Origin: CAZRKC01 sp964600665
Lineage (GTDB): Bacteria; Bacillota; SLNR01
Direction: 5' to 3'
Length of the DNA stretch: 37,241 nucleotides
NCBI GenBank assembly: GCA_964600665.1
Contig: CAZRKC010000024.1
Span: 1-37,241, forward strand
Shown here: positions 32,441-37,241 of the stretch, in pieces
How positions within the stretch are numbered: the stretch's first letter is position 1
Layout of the letters: each line of letters opens with the position of its first letter
Made by a program: the position numbers and the translations under genes
The notes under the pieces: model-generated
What the model saw: the letters and a program-made list of their open reading frames with translations, nothing else
Databases searched by the model: none
What the model was told of the DNA's origin: nothing

Positions 32441-33544
32441 ATGGAGAAGTTTGCCTTTATTTTGCACCCCATCAGTGTATCCGATATTTCCCGTAAGTTC
32501 GGCTTTGCCAAACATCTGCCGGACCCGGTATTGGAAAGTATGTTCAAACTCGTCCCGCCGATGAAAGTGTCCCATATCACCGGTGTGCGTTCCCCCTATG
32601 CCGAAGCCGAAGGTTGGTTTGTGGCGGTTCCCTTGACCCCCAAACAGTTCACCACGTTACCCCTGGATTTTGTCATGAAACGCATCATCCAGGCGGGTAA
32701 GATCGCGGAAAAACAAGGAGCCAAGATCGTCGGGCTGGGGGCATTCACTTCAGTGGTGGGGGATGCCGGTATTACGGTGGCGAAGCATCTGAATATTGCC
32801 GTGACCACCGGGAATAGTTATACCGTGGCCACCGCACTCCAGGGGACCCGCCAGGCGGCGGCGATCATGGGGATGGACATGGAAAAAGCGGAGTTGGTGA
32901 TTTTAGGCGCCACCGGTGCCATTGGCAGCGTTTCTTCTCAGATCATGGCCCGGGACAAGAAAAACATGACGCTGGTTGCCCGGGATGAAAGCCGGCTGGA
33001 AGCATTGGCCAAGCGGTTGGAGGATGAATACGGAGCCCGGGCGGATATTTCCACTGATGTGAAAGCAGCTGTCAAAAAGGCGGACATCATCATTGCCGTC
33101 AGTAGTGCTGTGGACGCCCTGATTGATGCCGATGATTTAAAATCCGGTGCCATCGTTTGCGATGTTGCCCGACCTCGGAGTGTATCCAAAGCAGTAGCGG
33201 AGGCTCGCAACGATGTGCTGGTGATTGAAGGCGGCGTCGTCGAACCGCCGGGGGATGTGGATTTCGGTTTCAATTTCGGTTTCCCGCCGAAGAACTCGTA
33301 TGCCTGCATGGCGGAGACCATGATTTTAGCATTGGAACGTCGGTATGAGAACTTCTCCCTGGGACGAGATATCTCGGTTGCTCAAATTGAGGAGATCTCG
33401 GCATTGGCAGACAAGCATGGCTTTAAGCTGGCGGGATTCCGCAGTTTTGAGCGTGCCCTGATGCCCGCTCATATTGAGCAGATCAAAGCCAATGTGGCCT
33501 TGAAGAAAGCAGCATCAAACCCGGAAGAGAAGTATCAAGGATAG
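32441..33544 (+). CDS. Long-chain acyl-ACP reductase-like protein (367 aa)
   Basis: The pattern follows cyanobacterial acyl-ACP reductase (AAR): GLGAFTSVVGD (98-108), TTGNSYTVA (122-130), the NADPH-binding loop GATGAIGS (156-163) with VARDESRLE, GGVVEPPGDVDF (264-275), then SYACMAETMILALE and ENFSLGRDIS. Cys289 corresponds to the cysteine that carries the acyl group in AAR (Cys294 in Synechococcus, recalled). The last 30 residues extend beyond AAR. In cyanobacteria AAR makes fatty aldehydes for alkane synthesis; no aldehyde-deformylating oxygenase is seen here. The start ATG has AAAGGGG 7 nt upstream. It could supply fatty aldehyde for plasmalogens, alcohols or protein-bound intermediates; this is inference. 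Confidence 0.85.
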   Translation: MEKFAFILHPISVSDISRKFGFAKHLPDPVLESMFKLVPPMKVSHITGVRSPYAEAEGWFVAVPLTPKQFTTLPLDFVMKRIIQAGKIAEKQGAKIVGLGAFTSVVGDAGITVAKHLNIAVTTGNSYTVATALQGTRQAAAIMGMDMEKAELVILGATGAIGSVSSQIMARDKKNMTLVARDESRLEALAKRLEDEYGARADISTDVKAAVKKADIIIAVSSAVDALIDADDLKSGAIVCDVARPRSVSKAVAEARNDVLVIEGGVVEPPGDVDFGFNFGFPPKNSYACMAETMILALERRYENFSLGRDISVAQIEEISALADKHGFKLAGFRSFERALMPAHIEQIKANVALKKAASNPEEKYQG

Positions 33545-33573
33545 GTCATGAGTCGCTTCTCAGTTTTGACATT

Positions 33574-33608
33574 CCATACCCCCTCACATGAGGGGGTATG
33601 GGTTTTTT
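33574..33608 (+). terminator. Strong Rho-independent terminator closing the cassette
   Basis: CCATACCCCCTC and GAGGGGGTATGG form a 12-bp perfect stem with loop ACAT, followed by GTTTTTT. It lies 29 nt after the acyl-ACP-reductase-like gene. Confidence 0.95.
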
Positions 33609-33892
33609 CAGAATCCGGCCGTGTCAGGGATCCATTGCTTTTGATTCAGGCTGGATGGTAATTCATGTGAGGCTGAGGTTGAAAATTATGCAGGTTCTTT
33701 CCGAAAAGTGAAATTTTGCAACCGGTCCATGCAGGAAGACATGGAGAATTAGGGAATTCGCTTTCCAGGGATTCATGTATTTGCTGATTTCGATTGTTTG
33801 AGTTCTCATCGAGGGGATTGGTGGATTTCGATGAGAGGCAGTCGCGGCAATGGGAACGAGCTCTCCATATTAAAGCATGGGAGTGTGAGTGG
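33609..33892 (+). other. Intergenic stretch, nothing recognised
   Basis: It is AT-richer than its neighbours. The frame of the next gene is open back to 33794, but the added residues look unlike a conserved domain start. No promoter with acceptable spacing was found. Confidence 0.4.
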
Positions 33893-34663
33893 ATGATCAA
33901 AATCAAGAACACCCCGAACCTGGCTGGTGTTGTGATCAGCGGAGATTATGATGATCTAGAGAATCTGGTTACGGCCTTTCATCTGATCACGATCAATGAA
34001 TATTCGGAAAATCATTCTGATTGCATTGATATTTCCACCCGCGTCCTGGGCCTCTGTTACGATATCAGACATGCATACCAGGGCGATAGAGAGGTTGAAC
34101 TTGTTGACAACCACATGACGGTAACCTTGATGAAACATCATGGGATCATAGTGCCAACCCAGAATGTCTACTATAGTTGTAAATACCTATATCCAGAGAT
34201 GGTTTTTGTGATGCTCAGTCTCAATGAACTTGTCCTTCGCCGGATGATAGATCTCACGAAGGGATCGTATCTATTCAAAGATCCTCTGGATAAACGATAT
34301 GTCTGGGATCAGACGATCGCAACGATCCGACAGTTTCAATCTGAATTTAATATCTGCGTGAAAGAAACACTGTCAGAAGCTGCATTTGCAAGATGGATAT
34401 CCTTTATGAACAGAGGACACATCGAGATTGAGAATATTGCCGGTCAGTTTATTGATGTCTTGAATATCAAATATATCAAGATGTCAAAAGAGAAACGGTT
34501 GAAGAGTCTATCGTCCATGGCAAAGCGGATAGCGGAGTTTCGCTCAGATCAAGAACATGAGGAGATTTGGAATGTGGTGATGGCGGCGGCCCAGGAGTAT
34601 CAATGTGATCCAGGGGAAATCCGATTGCACAGAGTCGACTATCCGGAGAGTTTTGCATGGTGA
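33893..34663 (+). CDS. Protein of unknown function, DUF6904-like (256 aa)
   Basis: The N-terminus MIKIKNTPNLAGVVISGDYDDL and the later LGLCYDIRHAYQGDREVE segment recall small uncharacterised Firmicute proteins that I believe are grouped as DUF6904; this recollection is not firm. The protein is helical and charged, with no signal peptide or membrane segment. GGGAG lies 9 nt before ATG 33893. The frame extends upstream to 33794, but the added 33 residues lack a ribosome-binding site. Its A/T-rich codon use (many ATA, ATT and AAA codons) differs from the flanking genes. It sits alone between two strong transcription signals, a sign of insertion into the dusB-greA interval. Confidence 0.7.
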   Translation: MIKIKNTPNLAGVVISGDYDDLENLVTAFHLITINEYSENHSDCIDISTRVLGLCYDIRHAYQGDREVELVDNHMTVTLMKHHGIIVPTQNVYYSCKYLYPEMVFVMLSLNELVLRRMIDLTKGSYLFKDPLDKRYVWDQTIATIRQFQSEFNICVKETLSEAAFARWISFMNRGHIEIENIAGQFIDVLNIKYIKMSKEKRLKSLSSMAKRIAEFRSDQEHEEIWNVVMAAAQEYQCDPGEIRLHRVDYPESFAW

Positions 34664-34831
34664 AGTGGCAGTAGATGAATCGACTCATATACATTTTGGG
34701 AGGACAGTTTTCCATGCATCAAGGAGTATGATCCTCGCAGAGCCTGCGTATTGATCAGATGCCAAGGGAAGAATCCAACAACGTCGGGGATTTTTCAGAC
34801 CACCGGATTTCGCACAAAGTCAAGGGATGAT

Positions 34832-34860
34832 TGACAAAAGACAGCGCTGGTCTTATAATG
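34832..34860 (+). promoter_or_regulatory. Perfect consensus promoter of greA
   Basis: TTGACA (34832-34837) and TATAAT (34855-34860) match the sigma-A consensus exactly with a 17-bp spacer. The start near 34867 leaves an unusually long leader of about 160 nt before greA. Between the DUF gene stop at 34663 and this promoter I see only a weak 5-bp hairpin before ATTTTT (about 34773-34796). Confidence 0.95.
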
Positions 34861-34897
34861 AAAGCGATGAAATGCAGGGGAACGCGAAGATATGTGG

Positions 34898-34934
34898 AAT
34901 AGGGGCCAAGTGAAGTTGCTTGGCGCTCTATTTT
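34898..34934 (+). terminator. Terminator-like hairpin in the greA leader (candidate attenuator)
   Basis: AATAGGGGCCAAG pairs with CTTGGCGCTCTATT (one bulged G, loop TGAAGTTG) and is followed by TTCATTTT. Stopping here would give a short RNA of about 65-70 nt from the greA promoter. E. coli greA has an analogous leader whose truncated RNAs are known as GraL. Confidence 0.6.
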
Positions 34935-34963
34935 CATTTTACCTTTCGGCAATTACTGATCTT

Positions 34964-34999
34964 GGACCGGAATGGCGATATATTTTCCAAGTCCGGTCC
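34964..34999 (+). promoter_or_regulatory. Second leader hairpin just before the greA ribosome-binding site
   Basis: GGACCGGA and TCCGGTCC are perfect 8-bp arms around a 20-nt loop. The structure ends 7 nt before the AAGGGAG site of greA and may affect translation or transcript stability. Confidence 0.5.
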
Positions 35000-35025
35000 T
35001 CAAGCAAAGGGAGTGCAGACAAAAT

Positions 35026-35502
35026 ATGGTGGACAAGGAAGTCATACTGACTGCAGACGGGCTCGGAAAACTGGAGCAGGAACTGGAACATTTAAGAACG
35101 GTCAAACGCCGGGAAGTGGCGGAGCGGATCAAACAGGCACGTGAATTCGGTGATATCAGTGAGAATTCCGAATACGAAGATGCCAAAAACGAACAGGCCT
35201 TTATCGAAGGGCGGATCATGACCGTGGAAAAGATTCTTCGGGGCGCACGGCTCATCGATAACAGTACAGTAACCACGACGGCTGTGGGGATGGGATGTAA
35301 AGTCACTTTAAAAGAACTGGATTCCGGGGACATTGTCCAGTACCATATCGTCGGTTCTGCGGAAGCCAGTCCGTCTGATTTTAAAATCTCCGACGAGTCT
35401 CCGGTGGGAAAAGCGTTGATCGGGAATCCCGTCGGTAATGTGGTGGAAGTTCGGGTGCCGCTGGGATTAGTGAAATTTGAAATTCTAGCCATTGCCCGCT
35501 GA
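35026..35502 (+). CDS. greA: Transcript cleavage factor GreA (158 aa)
   Basis: GreA rescues backtracked RNA polymerase by stimulating cleavage of the nascent RNA. The N-terminal coiled coil carries the acidic tip DISENSEYEDAKNEQ, with the functional Asp and Glu residues, and the C-terminal FKBP-like domain ends VGNVVEVRVPLGLVKFEI. The 158-residue length from ATG 35026 is canonical. The frame is open to 34972 but that would lie inside the leader hairpin. The ribosome-binding site AAGGGAG is a little distant (about 12 nt). It is followed by lysS 47 nt downstream, the usual greA-lysS pairing. Regulation through the leader is likely. Confidence 0.97.
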   Translation: MVDKEVILTADGLGKLEQELEHLRTVKRREVAERIKQAREFGDISENSEYEDAKNEQAFIEGRIMTVEKILRGARLIDNSTVTTTAVGMGCKVTLKELDSGDIVQYHIVGSAEASPSDFKISDESPVGKALIGNPVGNVVEVRVPLGLVKFEILAIAR

Positions 35503-35549
35503 CCATCCATCACGATGAACAGCCACTGGCTGGATAAGGAGGCCGTTAT

Positions 35550-37031
35550 ATGACCACAGAACATATTCCAGGAGATGTCAGTGAACTGGTCGCATTGCGT
35601 ATGGCAAAGGCCGACGAACTGCGTAGCCTGGGAATCGACCCTTATGGTGAAAAGTATGAACCGGACACCCACGCAAAAGACATCGCGGATCATTTTGACG
35701 CGATGGAGCACCAGACCGTTCGGATGGCAGGCCGCCTGATGACCCGCCGGGAACACGGGAAGGCAACATTTGCTGACCTGCAGGATATGACCGGTCGGAT
35801 CCAGGTGTACTTACGGTCGGATGATGTAGGCGAAGCTCCGTATGACATCTTTACCCGGCTCGTGGATATCGGCGACATCATCGGGGTGGAAGGAACTGTA
35901 TTTAAGACTCGTCGCGGCGAAAAGTCCGTGGCAGTCAAATCATATACCATGTTGTCCAAAGCCATCCGGCCATTGCCGGACAAATGGGGCGGACTCAAAG
36001 ATGTGGATCTGCGCTACCGACAGAGGTATGTGGATCTCATTGTCAATCCGGAGGTGCGGGAAACCTTTATCAAGCGGACCCGGATCATCCAGTCCATTCG
36101 TCACTACATGGATAATCTGGGTTTTCTGGAAGTGGAAACACCCATGATGCACCCTATCGCGGGTGGGGCTGCTGCCCGTCCGTTTTCCACCCATCACAAT
36201 ACCCTGGATATGAAGCTGTATTTGCGAATCGCCCCGGAATTGTACTTGAAACGGTTGACTGTGGGTGGACTGGAAAAAGTGTATGAAATCAACCGAAACT
36301 TCCGCAATGAGGGTATCTCCACGAAACACAACCCGGAATTTACCATGATGGAGCTCTATCAGGCCTATGCGGATTATGAAGATATGATGACCCTGGCGGA
36401 GAATCTGATTGCCCACAGTGCCCGGGAAGTACTGGGGACCACCACCGTGGACTATCAGGGAACCGCAATTAATCTGGAACCACCCTATGAACGGATCTCC
36501 ATGCTGGATGCCATTAAAAAATATTCTGGTCTGGATTTTCATGCATTGAATACGGATGCAGATGCCCGGGAAGCCGGTAAAAGCATCGGCCTCAGCGTTC
36601 ACCCCAAGGCTACATGGTCTCAGGTTCTGGATGAAGTTTGGAGTGAATTTGTGGAAGCAAAACTGGTGCAGCCCACCTTTGTGCTGGATTATCCCACGGA
36701 GATTTCGCCATTGGCTAAAATGAAGAAGGACAATCCGCGTCTGACCTACCGCTTTGAACTGTTCATTTACGGCCGGGAAATGGCCAATGCCTTTACTGAG
36801 CTCAATGACCCGGTGGATCAGAAAAACCGGTTCCTGCAACAGATGGGCGAACGGGAAAAAGGCGACGATGAAGCCCATCAGATGGATGAGGACTATGTCA
36901 ATGCATTGGAATACGGTCTTCCACCCACCGGCGGCATGGGAATCGGTATCGACCGCCTGGTGATGTTGATGACAAATGCGGCATCGATTCGCGATGTGAT
37001 TCTGTTTCCGCAAATGCGTTTGAAAGAGTAA
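35550..37031 (+). CDS. lysS: Lysyl-tRNA synthetase, class II (493 aa)
   Basis: LysS charges tRNA-Lys. The N-terminal OB-fold anticodon-binding domain (about 55-140) includes RMAGRLMTRREHGKATFADL. The class II catalytic core follows with FLEVETPMM (motif 1 region), NRNFRNEG (motif 2) and GMGIGIDRLVML (motif 3, from about residue 462). Length is normal. GGAGG lies about 8 nt before ATG 35550. It shares the greA transcript, since no terminator lies between them, and ends at a strong terminator ahead of the rRNA leader, as in Bacillus where lysS precedes an rrn operon. Confidence 0.98.
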   Translation: MTTEHIPGDVSELVALRMAKADELRSLGIDPYGEKYEPDTHAKDIADHFDAMEHQTVRMAGRLMTRREHGKATFADLQDMTGRIQVYLRSDDVGEAPYDIFTRLVDIGDIIGVEGTVFKTRRGEKSVAVKSYTMLSKAIRPLPDKWGGLKDVDLRYRQRYVDLIVNPEVRETFIKRTRIIQSIRHYMDNLGFLEVETPMMHPIAGGAAARPFSTHHNTLDMKLYLRIAPELYLKRLTVGGLEKVYEINRNFRNEGISTKHNPEFTMMELYQAYADYEDMMTLAENLIAHSAREVLGTTTVDYQGTAINLEPPYERISMLDAIKKYSGLDFHALNTDADAREAGKSIGLSVHPKATWSQVLDEVWSEFVEAKLVQPTFVLDYPTEISPLAKMKKDNPRLTYRFELFIYGREMANAFTELNDPVDQKNRFLQQMGEREKGDDEAHQMDEDYVNALEYGLPPTGGMGIGIDRLVMLMTNAASIRDVILFPQMRLKE

Positions 37032-37045
37032 ATTTTACGAAATAC

Positions 37046-37070
37046 GCCCCGATTTTTCGGGGCTTTTTTT
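37046..37070 (+). terminator. Rho-independent terminator after lysS
   Basis: GCCCCGA and TCGGGGC form a 7-bp stem with a four-T loop, followed by a run of seven T residues. Confidence 0.95.
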
Positions 37071-37104
37071 ATTGAAAAAACAGGATTTCATACCCAAATC
37101 TCGT

Positions 37105-37133
37105 TTGACAAAGACAGGTCGATATGGTACTAT
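37105..37133 (+). promoter_or_regulatory. rRNA operon promoter
   Basis: TTGACA (37105-37110) and TACTAT (37128-37133) are spaced by 17 bp. Transcription would start near 37140 and run into the leader at the window edge. Confidence 0.8.
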
Positions 37134-37144
37134 ATAAAAGCATC

Positions 37145-37180
37145 TCTGGATGAATAAACTTTCATTCAAATGCATCCAGA
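37145..37180 (+). promoter_or_regulatory. Leader hairpin of the rRNA operon
   Basis: TCTGGATG and CATCCAGA are perfect 8-bp arms enclosing a smaller TGAAT/ATTCA element. It lies right after the expected transcription start and probably folds in the pre-rRNA leader. Confidence 0.5.
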
Positions 37181-37190
37181 ACGATGAGCG

Positions 37191-37210
37191 GACCTTGACA
37201 ACTGAACAGT
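37191..37210 (+). promoter_or_regulatory. boxA-like element before 16S rRNA
   Basis: The stretch reads GACCTTGACAACTGAACAGT, the text that typically precedes rRNA genes in Firmicutes and contains the antitermination boxA. The 16S gene itself would lie beyond 37241, so only leader sequence is inside the window. Confidence 0.7.
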
Positions 37211-37241
37211 ACGGAGCGAGAAAGAAAAGGTAAGACAAGAT

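Noticed and set aside
35503..35549. T-box or other riboswitch before lysS
   Set aside because: The gap from greA is only 47 nt and holds nothing but the ribosome-binding site.
35940..37013. 357-residue minus-strand frame inside lysS
   Set aside because: It lies wholly antisense to lysS and reads as low-complexity His/Ile-rich shadow sequence.
1..37241. CRISPR arrays, insertion sequences or integrase-bordered islands
   Set aside because: No regularly spaced repeats, transposase, integrase or flanking direct repeats were seen by eye, including around the accessory block at 17614-29772.

Overview
The window reads as a conserved chromosomal segment of a mid-to-high-GC Firmicute, most likely a Clostridia/Peptococcia-type anaerobe. 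This rests on gene content and order: tilS-hpt-ftsH, then folE-folP-folB-folK, nadC-birA, coaX, dusB, greA and lysS, with a ribosomal RNA operon leader at the right edge. The same backbone (tilS, hpt, ftsH, coaX, folate genes, dusB, lysS, then rrn) is known from Bacillus. Strong purine-rich Shine-Dalgarno sites, TTG/GTG starts, U-tailed hairpin terminators and sigma-A-like promoters with 17-bp spacers fit the same assignment. Genus cannot be fixed from the sequence alone.

Left flank (1-6710). An AT-rich non-coding stretch precedes a minus-strand tRNA-Val(CAC) with its own promoter and terminator. Then come a small GIY-YIG-like protein and a LiaF-like membrane protein (both minus), a Twinkle/T7-gp4-like TOPRIM-helicase fusion (plus), a patatin-like lipase (minus), exonuclease III (plus) and an XRE regulator whose S24-like C-terminal domain lacks the usual catalytic residues (minus).

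Core housekeeping block (6847-17592). tilS and hpt overlap. ftsH follows with a clear promoter, then a fluoroacetyl-CoA-thioesterase-like hotdog protein and the tightly packed folate genes folE-folP-folB-folK. A TTGACA-17-TAGAAT promoter lies inside the 3' end of folK and should start a second unit: nadC, a biotin ligase without the DNA-binding domain, and a DmpA/NylC-type peptidase. A further candidate promoter lies just before coaX.

Accessory block (17614-29772), between coaX and dusB. It starts with a hydantoin-type trio: N-carbamoyl-amino-acid hydrolase (M20), dihydropyrimidinase/hydantoinase and hydantoin racemase. An ACT-domain protein and a metallo-beta-lactamase-fold hydrolase follow. 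Next are a small minus-strand ferredoxin-fold protein, a QueG-like 2x[4Fe-4S] protein overlapping a cysteine-dioxygenase-like enzyme, a 950-residue fusion of a PurN-like formyltransferase with an NDP-forming acyl-CoA synthetase, a deaminase-type amidohydrolase, a cysteine-synthase-like PLP enzyme and a ferredoxin. Together they suggest catabolism of cyclic ureides or amides with possible recovery of amino groups, one-carbon units and acyl-CoA energy. The true substrate is not known.

Right block (29855-37241). dusB is followed by a three-gene cassette with its own promoter and candidate operator: an HTH regulator, a protein of the type databases label 'quinate 5-dehydrogenase', and a close look-alike of the cyanobacterial long-chain acyl-ACP reductase. 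After a very strong terminator come an AT-richer gene of unknown function, greA behind a perfect consensus promoter and a two-hairpin leader, lysS, a terminator, and the promoter, leader hairpin and boxA-like element of an rRNA operon whose 16S gene lies just outside.

The most promising undescribed items are the acyl-ACP-reductase-like cassette, the formyltransferase/acyl-CoA-synthetase fusion with its hydantoinase context, and the greA leader.
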